From the NCBI GenBank assembly GCA_947493175.1, contig CANLQD010000001.1, positions 1,088,748 to 1,152,747 of the forward strand: a DNA stretch of 64,000 nt, written 5' to 3'. The position numbers and the translations under genes were made by a program. The DNA is from an uncultured Flavobacteriaceae bacterium. Its GTDB lineage: Bacteria; Bacteroidota; Bacteroidia; Flavobacteriales; Flavobacteriaceae. Positions 16,332 to 24,105 of the stretch are shown here, piece after piece. Each line of letters opens with the position of its first letter. The stretch's first letter is position 1. A model generated the notes under the pieces. It worked only from the letters and a program-made list of their open reading frames with translations, had not been told where the DNA came from and searched no databases.

Positions 16332-17203
16332 TTGAGCTTTTTTCTGGTTCCCCGGCTTATCGGAGCCTTCGAATTGGGAAGTTTTCGGGCGTGCATATAC
16401 ATCGTCGAGGCGTTAAGGTCATAGAGCAAGTTTAGAGCCCTTTGGATGCTCAAAAGGACATACAACTCGTACAACATCTTACTGGATTCTCCCGACCGCT
16501 CTGCCAGATATGAGAAACTGGTCATGAAAGATTGGAAGTCTGCCAAAAAATAGCGGTTCTTGCGTATTTCCCAGGATTCTCTGTCACTCCTGGAGGCGTT
16601 ATAGGTATTATATGTCCTCTCAAGCATTTCTGCAAGGTTCCCCATCAGTTCCCTCAGGTGATCATCCGCCCTCAGGAACTCAAAGGTCTCAAGGATCGAG
16701 GATTGTTCTTGGGTATAAAGTTTCTCCAGGCTGGTTGCAAGGCCTTTTCCTTTTGCTTCCAAAATTCCCTTGGCAAGTTCTTCGGACACCTTGGACTGAA
16801 TGATTTCGGCGGCCTCCCTTTGAGCTGCCTGTCTCGCTTCTTCGATCATCTCCTCCTTCATTTCCCGTGCTTCCCGTAGCATGGAGTCGCGTTCTTCCCT
16901 GGCCTGTTGCAAAAGCCTTTCTTGGTCGGATATAATATCGTAGATCTCGGTATTGGCTAGTTTTTGGAGAAGCTCGCCATATTTCCTCTCCCTTTGCAAA
17001 AATACATCGAACATCTTCCAGGTAACAATGGCAAGTGCAGCGCTGGCGGAAACAAAGAAAACGGTGTCCCGAAAGCCGTTGAGATAGAAAGCCACCAGGA
17101 TCCAAAAGAAGAATATCCCACCGACCAAAAGGGCCTCTTTCTTGTAAAAGCCGTTCTTGTTTCTGTTTTCCAGCAATGTCAGGTGTATTTTGTCCGTATC
17201 CAT
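16328..17203 (-). CDS. membrane-anchored coiled-coil protein
   Basis: The protein is about 291 residues from the ATG at 17203. An in-frame ATG at 17260 would overlap the recombinase gene, and 17203 lies just two bases after that gene's stop. Two membrane helices (about residues 24-65) are followed by a long alanine/glutamate-rich coiled coil (about 80-160, resembling the stator b-subunit style) and a helical C-terminal domain. The pattern suggests an inner-membrane anchor with a cytoplasmic rod. It sits in an operon recombinase, coiled-coil protein, small membrane protein. Function is unknown; a defence role is conceivable but unsupported. Confidence 0.65.
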   Translation of the reverse strand: MDTDKIHLTLLENRNKNGFYKKEALLVGGIFFFWILVAFYLNGFRDTVFFVSASAALAIVTWKMFDVFLQRERKYGELLQKLANTEIYDIISDQERLLQQAREERDSMLREAREMKEEMIEEARQAAQREAAEIIQSKVSEELAKGILEAKGKGLATSLEKLYTQEQSSILETFEFLRADDHLRELMGNLAEMLERTYNTYNASRSDRESWEIRKNRYFLADFQSFMTSFSYLAERSGESSKMLYELYVLLSIQRALNLLYDLNASTMYMHARKLPNSKAPISRGTRKKLK

Positions 17204-17204
17204 A

Positions 17205-17792
17205 TCAGTCCCACATTTTTTTTGCCAACAAGGCCTCCTCCTTGCCAATGGCGTTTGCATATATGGCCGTAGTGGTTATCTGCGCGTGGCCCATCCACTT
17301 CTTCAGCATCGTTATGGGAACGTCCCTGGTGACGGCGTTCACGCCAAAGGCGTGCCGTAGCCCTTTTGGCGTCCTGTGCTTGCCCGGCGGAATTCCCGCC
17401 TCCACCATAAAGCCCCTTGTCAGTTCATAGGCGTGCTGTCTGCTCCAGTCCCATAGCGGCACATCGACCTTGGTACGTTGTCGCTGTCTCCTCGGGATTT
17501 CATGTGCCACAACCATAATCCTCATGTATTCATGTGGTACTGGAACGTTCCGAAAGACATCGTCCCGACGTTTCTTTAAGCTGTTGAAGGTCACCTGGAG
17601 CTCCTTGTACTGGATGTTACGGGGAGTCAAAGCGAGCGCCTCCGAAATCCTGCACCCGGTGTAGGTAAGCGTCTCTGCGAATGTGCGTGGTCCGGGGTCC
17701 TTGTCCTGGAGGACGGCAAGGAAGGCCATCACTTCGTCCCTGTTCAGGTAGAGCCTACTCCCTTCCGGGTCAAAAAGCCTCATTTCGCTCAT
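17205..17792 (-). CDS. small tyrosine recombinase, catalytic domain only
   Basis: The 195-residue protein has the catalytic residues of a tyrosine recombinase: Arg in YTGCRISEAL, the beta-hairpin Lys region, H-x-x-R as LRHAFG (His/Arg order LRH), a His in MGHAQITTT, and the nucleophile Tyr in AIYANA. It lacks the N-terminal core-binding and arm-binding domains that bring most integrases to 300-400 residues. Solo catalytic recombinases occur on plasmids and as resolvase-like or cassette enzymes. It may act on the palindromic sites immediately upstream (17793-18040) instead of on the tRNA site. It leads a three-gene operon. Confidence 0.85.
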   Translation of the reverse strand: MSEMRLFDPEGSRLYLNRDEVMAFLAVLQDKDPGPRTFAETLTYTGCRISEALALTPRNIQYKELQVTFNSLKKRRDDVFRNVPVPHEYMRIMVVAHEIPRRQRQRTKVDVPLWDWSRQHAYELTRGFMVEAGIPPGKHRTPKGLRHAFGVNAVTRDVPITMLKKWMGHAQITTTAIYANAIGKEEALLAKKMWD

Positions 17793-17805
17793 AGTTTACT
17801 AAACT
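17793..17805. repeat. 13-base palindrome upstream of the recombinase
   Basis: AGTTTA-C-TAAACT is a perfect palindrome beginning one base upstream of the recombinase ATG. It could be an autoregulatory operator or part of a recombination site. Confidence 0.5.
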
Positions 17806-17946
17806 AATGAATTTTGTCAAGTTTGTTGTGCTCATGGGAAAATAATGGGATAGTTTTAGGCTAAGGAGCTTGGCAGGACCTGACAATATTGCCAATTGTG
17901 TAATCCAGATGCTTTTAAAACCATTAAATCTAGACCACCGTTTTAG

Positions 17947-18040
17947 TGAACTTTAGGTAACCTACTAAGTTCATCGCTCCCACAAAGTTCATTTTTTCGT
18001 ACTAATTTATACGCACCTATTTTAACCTTTATTTGAACTT
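17947..18040. repeat. cluster of TGAACTT heptamers (candidate recombination site)
   Basis: TGAACTT/AAGTTCA occurs four times: 17947-17953 (+), 17967-17973 (-), 17985-17991 (-) and 18034-18040 (+). The first two bracket TAGGT-A-ACCTA (17954-17964), making a nested inverted repeat of about 27 bases with a two-base bulge. The arrangement of core palindrome plus satellite heptamers resembles a tyrosine-recombinase site, and the recombinase gene is 150 bases away. Function is inferred. Confidence 0.45.
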
Positions 18041-18077
18041 TTAGCCCATTTCTTAATTTGATACCATAGTAGCCTTA

Positions 18078-18111
18078 AACTCTTTACAAAAAGCGGATTT
18101 TGTAAAGAGTT
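18078..18111. repeat. perfect inverted repeat at left edge of the defence island
   Basis: AACTCTTTACAAAA (18078-18091) pairs perfectly with TTTTGTAAAGAGTT (18098-18111) over 14 bases with a six-base loop. The right arm recurs at 35196-35209 on the far side of the restriction genes, and its core TGTAAAGAGTT again at 18179-18189. It could be an island boundary site or a bidirectional terminator. Confidence 0.6.
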
Positions 18112-18248
18112 ACCTTGCGTTGAGTTAAACTTTAGGGTGCCCAATTTCAATCTTTATACCATTTTCGATAGGCATAATGTAAAGAGTTGTTTTGCCAAGC
18201 AAAGTAAATTTATGATTTCTAATAGTTCTTGGGAGATAGATAGAACCT

Positions 18249-18282
18249 GTGCATCTGTAATGCACACTATTCCATATTTTTG
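18249..18282 (+). promoter_or_regulatory. promoter and candidate WYL operator, site 1
   Basis: GTGCA-N7-TGCAC (18249-18265; the arms extend to TGTGCAT and ATGCACA) is followed after nine bases by a perfect -7 box TATTTTTG (18275-18282) and after 41 bases by the WYL gene start. The palindrome lies where the -33 element would be, so a bound repressor would block the promoter. Two matching sites occur downstream. Confidence 0.65.
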
Positions 18283-18305
18283 CTGTCAATTTTGTTTTCC
18301 AAACC

Positions 18306-19316
18306 ATGGCCATTACTAAACACGCTTTAATACGCTACCAAACTTTAGATAGATGTTTTAGAAATCCAGGGAGACGATATTATATAGCGGACTTATTAGA
18401 TGCGTGTAATGAGGCGATAAAAGAACTTGAACCAAATTCAAAAGGAATTCAAAAAAGACAATTGTATGATGACATCCTTTTTATGGAATCCTCACAAGGA
18501 TGGCATATACCTTTGGAACGGATTAAAGACGGCCGCAGAACCTATCTGAGATATAAAGACACTTCTTTTTCAATAAATAATCAACCCATCAATGAACTAG
18601 AAGCCGAGCAGTTGAAATCCGCAATGCTGGTTTTAAATCGCTTTAAAGGGCTTCCACAGTTTGAATGGATTAATGAATTACTACCAAAACTTGATCAGAC
18701 ATTTCAACTCTCCAACCAATCAGATACAATTATCAGTTTCGACAGCAATGAATTTTTAAAGGGTACTGAGTATTTATCGCCTCTTTTCAATGCTATTCTG
18801 TATAAACAAACCTTGGCGATTACCTATAAGTCCTTTAAAAGTGAAAAAGATTCGCTGCTCACATTCTATCCGTACCATTTAAAACAACACAATAACCGTT
18901 GGTTTCTTTTTGGAAAAAGTGGGGATTATGAAAATCTGACCAACTTGGCTTTGGATAGGATAAAAAAAATCGAAACCGTTGGGATAGAGTTTATTGAGAA
19001 TCTAACAATCGACTTTGAAGAATATTTCGAGGATATTATTGGCGTTTCCAAACCGGAGGATGGAATATTGACCAAAATTAAGTTAGAGGCAAATATCAGC
19101 CTTGCACCTTATATAAAGACCAAACCGCTGCATGGTTCTCAGCGCACGGTTGTCGATAACGATCAAGGTTTTGTTTTTACCATTGAGGTTATACCAAATT
19201 ACGAACTTGAAAAAATGCTACTATCCTTTGGACAAGACATGAAGGTTCTTACACCCAATGAATTCAAGCAAAAGATGAAAACAAGGGTTGCTCGGAGTTT
19301 AAACAATTTTGACTAG
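18306..19316 (+). CDS. WYL-domain transcriptional regulator
   Basis: The 336-residue protein has an N-terminal winged-helix region (about residues 1-75), a WYL domain (about 160-225, with YKQTLAITYKSF and the HLKQHNNRWFLFG strand) and a WCX-like C-terminal extension (about 240-330). WYL regulators such as BrxR and CapW repress phage-defence islands and respond to nucleic-acid-like ligands. It is the first gene of this defence island and its own promoter carries the GTGCA-N7-TGCAC palindrome that recurs before the DUF2130 gene and hsdM. I infer that it is the island's autoregulated master repressor. No membrane or catalytic part is visible. Confidence 0.88.
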   Translation: MAITKHALIRYQTLDRCFRNPGRRYYIADLLDACNEAIKELEPNSKGIQKRQLYDDILFMESSQGWHIPLERIKDGRRTYLRYKDTSFSINNQPINELEAEQLKSAMLVLNRFKGLPQFEWINELLPKLDQTFQLSNQSDTIISFDSNEFLKGTEYLSPLFNAILYKQTLAITYKSFKSEKDSLLTFYPYHLKQHNNRWFLFGKSGDYENLTNLALDRIKKIETVGIEFIENLTIDFEEYFEDIIGVSKPEDGILTKIKLEANISLAPYIKTKPLHGSQRTVVDNDQGFVFTIEVIPNYELEKMLLSFGQDMKVLTPNEFKQKMKTRVARSLNNFD

Positions 19317-19350
19317 TGCACTTCGATTGCACAAGTTGGTAATAAGTTTG
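19316..19350 (+). promoter_or_regulatory. promoter and candidate WYL operator, site 2
   Basis: GTGCA-N7-TGCAC (19316-19332) is followed after ten bases by a perfect -7 box TAAGTTTG (19343-19350) and lies 44 bases before the DUF2130 start. The palindrome begins on the last base of the WYL stop codon. The stretch TGCACTTC...GCACAAGT is shared with site 3. Confidence 0.65.
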
Positions 19351-19375
19351 TCGGGAACTTTAAAAATACATAGTT

Positions 19376-20638
19376 ATGAAAAACGAAACTAAAATCGAAT
19401 GCCCTGAATGTGGAAGTAAAATAGATGTAAACGATATTCTTAAGCATCAAATTGAGGACAGTATCCGCAAGGAATTTCAGCAGGATAAAGCGAAAACGGC
19501 AAAGGAATTTCAGGAAAAACTTGATTTGTTGAAAAAAGAAAAGGAAGAATTCGAAGCCAAGAAGGAGCGTGAGAACGAGCTTTTTAAAGAACGATTGGAC
19601 AAGGAAAAGAAGGAAGCTGAAAAACGTATTGAAGAACGTTTAAAGGCCAAATTGGAAGAAGAGCAAAAGGATAAGAACGAAGCCCTGGAAAAGGAGTTGG
19701 CGGAAAAATCGGAAAAGGTCAAGGAACTTTATAAAAAGGACGCTGAAATCGCAAAATTACAACGCCAAAATGACGAGATAAAAGCCGCTGCAGATGCAGA
19801 AGCCGAGAAGAAAATTAATGCGCTCTTATTGGTTGAGCGTGAAAAAATTCGCAAGCAGGAAGATGATAAAAACGAGTTGAAATTCAAAGAACTGGAGAAG
19901 CAGCTTCAAGACCAAAAGAACCTTACTGAAGAAATGAAGCGTAAGCAAGAACAAGGCTCAATGCAATTACAAGGGGAAGTTCAAGAATTGGCCATTGAAG
20001 AATGGTTAGCCGCACAATTCCCATTGGATTCTGTTGATGAAATAAAGAAAGGAGCCAATGGTGCGGATTGTTTGCAAATTGTCAATACACGTGAACTACA
20101 GAACTGTGGCAAAATTTACTATGAGAGCAAGAGGGCAAAGAACTTTTCCTCTGCTTGGATAGAAAAGTTCAAAAATGACATTCGAGATAAGGGTGCCCAT
20201 ATAGGAGTACTGGTTACAGAAGTAATGCCATCGGGCATGGAGCGTATGGGGCTTTACGAAGGTATTTGGGTTTGTACTTATGATGAGTTCAAGGGGCTTA
20301 GTGCTGTTTTACGACAATCGATTATCCAACAAAGTGCTGCAATCGCAACTCAAGAAAACAAAGGCGACAAGATGGTCATGCTGTATGATTTTCTAACCAG
20401 TAACGATTTTAGGTTACAGGTAGAAGGTATCGTTGAAGGCTTTACACAGATGCAGTTGGGTCTTATCGCGGAGAAAAACTCAATGAAACGTCATTGGAAG
20501 CAACGCGAAAAACATTTGGATAAAGTGATTACCAATACAGTCCATATGTACGGTTCAATTAAAGGTATTGCAGGTAATGCGATTCAAAATGTGAAGGCAT
20601 TAGAATTAGAAGTCGAAACCGAGGAGGTTCAAGAATAA
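19376..20638 (+). CDS. DUF2130 coiled-coil nuclease-like protein
   Basis: The 420-residue protein starts with a zinc-knuckle-like CPECGSKI (residues 9-16), then a very long charged coiled coil (about 25-205), then a DUF2130 globular domain. That domain shows a nuclease-like D231-x18-E250-S-K252 pattern (GADC ... YYESKRAK), as in RmuC-type PD-(D/E)XK folds. DUF2130 proteins are RmuC-like and repeatedly found by type I restriction loci. Here it has its own promoter with a candidate WYL operator and lies six bases before the fused methylase-kinase gene. A structural or DNA-cleaving accessory role in defence is likely but unproven. Confidence 0.82.
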   Translation: MKNETKIECPECGSKIDVNDILKHQIEDSIRKEFQQDKAKTAKEFQEKLDLLKKEKEEFEAKKERENELFKERLDKEKKEAEKRIEERLKAKLEEEQKDKNEALEKELAEKSEKVKELYKKDAEIAKLQRQNDEIKAAADAEAEKKINALLLVEREKIRKQEDDKNELKFKELEKQLQDQKNLTEEMKRKQEQGSMQLQGEVQELAIEEWLAAQFPLDSVDEIKKGANGADCLQIVNTRELQNCGKIYYESKRAKNFSSAWIEKFKNDIRDKGAHIGVLVTEVMPSGMERMGLYEGIWVCTYDEFKGLSAVLRQSIIQQSAAIATQENKGDKMVMLYDFLTSNDFRLQVEGIVEGFTQMQLGLIAEKNSMKRHWKQREKHLDKVITNTVHMYGSIKGIAGNAIQNVKALELEVETEEVQE

Positions 20639-20644
20639 GGATAT

Positions 20645-23143
20645 ATGACCTTACACGAAGCCATAGAGTCAATATTGCAAGAATCTGGTAAGTCCATGAC
20701 TTCTAGAGAAATTGCGGATATAATTAACCAAAGAAAACTATATACCCGTAAAGATGGACTTGAGGTTTCCGCTTCGCAAGTCACAACCAGAGCTGGCAAT
20801 TATGATAAACTTTTTACTAGACATCTTGGAAAAATCAAGTTGTTAAAAGATGATCTGGTATCACTTACTTTTCACAAATACAGAAATAAAATAACACACT
20901 CTTTAAATACGTCAAATAGGTCTAATCCGAAAGAAAGAATTGAGATATTGATTAAAGCATTAGAGGATTTTCAAAATGATGCTGAATACAATGAAAATCC
21001 AGATGATTTTATTGTTTCTGAGCCAAGAGCATCGTACGGTATAAGGCATGTAAATACAAATCTCAAAATTGGTTATAGATTATGTAATTGGTTTTTATTG
21101 CAGGATAGAGATTCCAAAATGGTTTTTGCGGAAAAATTTATCGCAGTTCTATCATCCTTAGAATGGTTTCAAGTTGGTCATCATACGGTTATGACTGATA
21201 TTCAGAATAGCAACCATTTCATATTAAAAATTTTGGCGGATAACCCGGATGCCACATTTAAAGTTTTCAACAGAAATAAGACTTATAGTGATAAGGGAAT
21301 AGGGAGTAAACCACTTAAAATTAATGAGTATGTTGAACGTCTAATAAAGAAAAACTATTCTCTTTCCTCACGCGAGTCAAGTTTATCTAAGACGGGTATT
21401 ATCATACCCCCTTTTCTTAGAACGCCGAAAGAAAGACGGCCTATAGCTTTCGAAAGTATTCTGCAAGAAATAGCTAGTACGAAACCTAGGTACGATAAAG
21501 CAATTTTAGTAGTGCCAGCGGGGGTACTTTTTTCTACGAATACTAAGGAGGTTGAAGCTAGAAGAGAAATATTAGAATCAGGTTATCTAGATTCCGTAAT
21601 TCTATTCCCAAATGGCATGGTTGAGAACTCAGGAATTATTCTCGCCGTTTTAATTTTTGATTTTAAAAAATACAATGAAAATACTTTTTTTATTGATGCG
21701 TCCGAAATTCTGAAAGAAAACCCCGCCAACTTAGTCCAAATAATCAACCAGAAAACGATTGTCAAAGATGTCTCAGCATTTATTCATGTAAATACGATTA
21801 AAAATAAAGAGCTTAGCTTGTATCCTCCAAAATATATTTTTAACCCAAATGAGGTTAAGAGTGAACCAGGTCAAATAGAGTATACCCTCAAAGACCTAAT
21901 ACTAGCTAAGAAATCAGGAGTTAGATTTAAAAATAGAAATAGTCTATATCAAGGAGGAGAATATAAGCTAATACGAACGAGTGAGATAGATAAAAATACC
22001 ATTTACTTTGAGCCTAAAAATTCTATATTAGGTATAGACCACGACGAAATTATCAACCCCGAGAAGTACTTGATTAAAGGAGGTATAGTACTAAGCGGAT
22101 TTAATAAAAGTATTAAAGCTGCGGTTTTATCCAATAAAGAATCGTTTGTTCTAGGGCAAGATGTTTATTGGTTGAAGCCTGATAGCTCAATGGTAGTAGC
22201 TGAATACCTTGTCAGTGAGTTCAAAAAGCCATACATAAAGAAACAAATTCAATATTACTCAACAGGAGCGGTCATTTCAAGAATATTTTTAAAGGATATT
22301 CTTAAAATAAAAGTACAATTGCCTCCTTTGGAGGTTCAAAAGGACATCATCTTCAAAACCTTTAGAAAGCTTGAAACTAAACATCAAGACATCAATGTTT
22401 CCAACAAGGAAGTTGATTTTATAAAAACATTAAAACATTCACTAAAACAACCAACTTCTAGTCTTGGTAATGATTTATCGGCACTTCGTACATTTCTAAA
22501 AAGAAAAATAAAAGATGGTACATCTATTAGCTCTGAGGAAACAATTGTTCCAGTATTCTCCGATGACACTCCTGAAGATTTAAAAATACATGAACTCTCG
22601 TGCACTCTTGATAGAATGAGTCGTTCAGTATCTGATATTGACTATATCCTGCAACAGGCTATGCTAATAATTACTGCTGGAAATAAGCCTGATAAGGAAA
22701 ATATTGACCTAAAATTATTTTTAAAAAACCTTTCAGATGAGAACCCGGAAATAACAATAAATGTAATCGGTGTACAAATGGAAATACTTGGCGACAGAAA
22801 GCAATTACGTATTTTGTTCGCTAATCTTATTGATAATGCCAAACGCCATGGGTTCTTAGGTCATTGGGAAAAACCAACAATTTGGATAGAGGTCAAGGCA
22901 AAAGATGCCTTGTCATTTCAAATATCCGTTCGAAACAATGGTAAGCCACTTCCAAGCGAATTTACAATTGAAAATTTTTTGGCGAAGGGCGGATCATCGA
23001 ATTCGGATGTTGGTAGTGGATTTGGGGGTTTCTTAATAGGACAAATCTTGAAAAATCACAATGGTCAAATCGAATTGCCTAAGAATCCTCAATTCGGAAT
23101 ATTGGCACATAATGTTGAATTTTTAATAACCTTACCAAAATAA
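20645..23143 (+). CDS. HARE-HTH / degenerate methylase / HsdS-like TRD / histidine kinase fusion
   Basis: The 832-residue protein combines parts rarely seen together. Residues 1-75 are a HARE-HTH DNA-binding module. Residues about 150-390 follow the C-terminal half of an N6-adenine methylase (AILVVPAGVLF at about 287-297), but the (N/D)PPF motif reads IPPF (PPF at 255-257) and no DPACGT-like SAM motif is present, so it is probably inactive. Residues about 405-570 resemble one HsdS recognition half (start YTLKDLI, end LPPLEVQKDI). Residues 590-832 are a histidine kinase: H598 in LKHSLKQP, N731 in LIDNAKRHG and a G-box GSGFGG at 790. There is no membrane segment. A receiver gene follows after two bases. 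Confidence 0.8.
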   Translation: MTLHEAIESILQESGKSMTSREIADIINQRKLYTRKDGLEVSASQVTTRAGNYDKLFTRHLGKIKLLKDDLVSLTFHKYRNKITHSLNTSNRSNPKERIEILIKALEDFQNDAEYNENPDDFIVSEPRASYGIRHVNTNLKIGYRLCNWFLLQDRDSKMVFAEKFIAVLSSLEWFQVGHHTVMTDIQNSNHFILKILADNPDATFKVFNRNKTYSDKGIGSKPLKINEYVERLIKKNYSLSSRESSLSKTGIIIPPFLRTPKERRPIAFESILQEIASTKPRYDKAILVVPAGVLFSTNTKEVEARREILESGYLDSVILFPNGMVENSGIILAVLIFDFKKYNENTFFIDASEILKENPANLVQIINQKTIVKDVSAFIHVNTIKNKELSLYPPKYIFNPNEVKSEPGQIEYTLKDLILAKKSGVRFKNRNSLYQGGEYKLIRTSEIDKNTIYFEPKNSILGIDHDEIINPEKYLIKGGIVLSGFNKSIKAAVLSNKESFVLGQDVYWLKPDSSMVVAEYLVSEFKKPYIKKQIQYYSTGAVISRIFLKDILKIKVQLPPLEVQKDIIFKTFRKLETKHQDINVSNKEVDFIKTLKHSLKQPTSSLGNDLSALRTFLKRKIKDGTSISSEETIVPVFSDDTPEDLKIHELSCTLDRMSRSVSDIDYILQQAMLIITAGNKPDKENIDLKLFLKNLSDENPEITINVIGVQMEILGDRKQLRILFANLIDNAKRHGFLGHWEKPTIWIEVKAKDALSFQISVRNNGKPLPSEFTIENFLAKGGSSNSDVGSGFGGFLIGQILKNHNGQIELPKNPQFGILAHNVEFLITLPK

Positions 23144-23145
23144 TT

Positions 23146-24036
23146 ATGCCGCAACCAATAAAAGTGCTTTTAGTTGACGATAAGGAGGATTATTGTAAGT
23201 CCTTATCTGGTCCTGCTAGGCATTATAATCTTCAAATTGCTTACCGTCTTGATTGGGAAACAGGCTTCGAGTATCTTCAAAAAAACCCATCGATTGAATT
23301 CGTTATCCTAGATGGTAAAGGCAAGGCCGAAGCAGATCAGGAAGTAGAGCATGAAAGTTTTGCTTTAAAAGCAATTAAAGATATTCAAGAATATGGGAAT
23401 AAGCAAAACAAACAAATACCCTTTTGACTAAATACGGGTTTCGTAGATAGCTTTAGTGCCTTTGAAGGTAATATGGTAATTTTTGAAAAAAATGATGCTG
23501 AAAGAGATAAGATGTTCAAGCATATTATTTCAGAGGTCGAGAATTCGAAGTACAGAACTTTAAGAATTCCCTACGATGAAGTTTTCAAGGTTTTTGATTT
23601 GCAAATTATTTCTAAAGCCCATGAACATCTATTACTGGATATTATCAAAACATATACTGATAAAGATTATAGCAAGAAAAACATAGGCTTGCAACGAGAT
23701 TTGTTAGAGGCAATTTTCAAATCCTTAAACAACCCCATTCCCTGTATTCCTAATAGCTTTTTTGATAATCGGAAAAACGGCAAACCAAACTTGGAATGGG
23801 CCACCCAATTTTTAGAAAACCGCCCTACCGGTCCAAACAGAAACGATCGCTTAAACATTCAAATCCCACCTGATATTAAAGCAGCTTTTAGAAAGATTAC
23901 GGAGTCTTCCAATAAATTATCGCATCTAACTAACGAAGAAGCAAAACTTCCCTTCCTCTCCAACACGTTTTTATTGATGGAAATCTTATCTTGGCTTCCA
24001 GAGTTTGTAGAAAAAAACTACAAAAACTATATTTAG
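23146..24036 (+). pseudogene. response regulator interrupted by one in-frame TGA
   Basis: Residues 1-93 are the first part of a receiver domain: acidic pair D11-D12 in LLVDDKEDY and phospho-acceptor D56 in VILDGKG. A TGA at 23425-23427 replaces codon 94, inside the strand that normally reads IPF-x-x-x-TG. The same frame continues without a stop through NTGFVDSF and VIFEK (conserved T97 and K115) into a roughly 175-residue helical output domain ending at 24036. The total would be 296 residues. It follows the fused kinase after two bases, so it is its natural partner. Either the gene is broken, the base is a sequencing error, or the TGA is read through. A downstream ATG at 23473 could make a separate C-terminal piece. 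Confidence 0.8.
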
Positions 24037-24045
24037 GATAAATCA

Positions 24046-24080
24046 ATGCACTTCCACCGCACAAGTCCAAGTTACTTTTA
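24046..24080 (+). promoter_or_regulatory. promoter and candidate WYL operator, site 3
   Basis: ATGCA-N7-CGCAC (24046-24062) is followed after ten bases by a -7-like TACTTTTA (24073-24080, one mismatch to TAnnTTTG) and lies 44 bases before hsdM, the same distance as site 2. It gives hsdM its own promoter. Confidence 0.6.
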
Positions 24081-24105
24081 CCGAGTAACTTAAAAAAGGT
24101 GTGCG

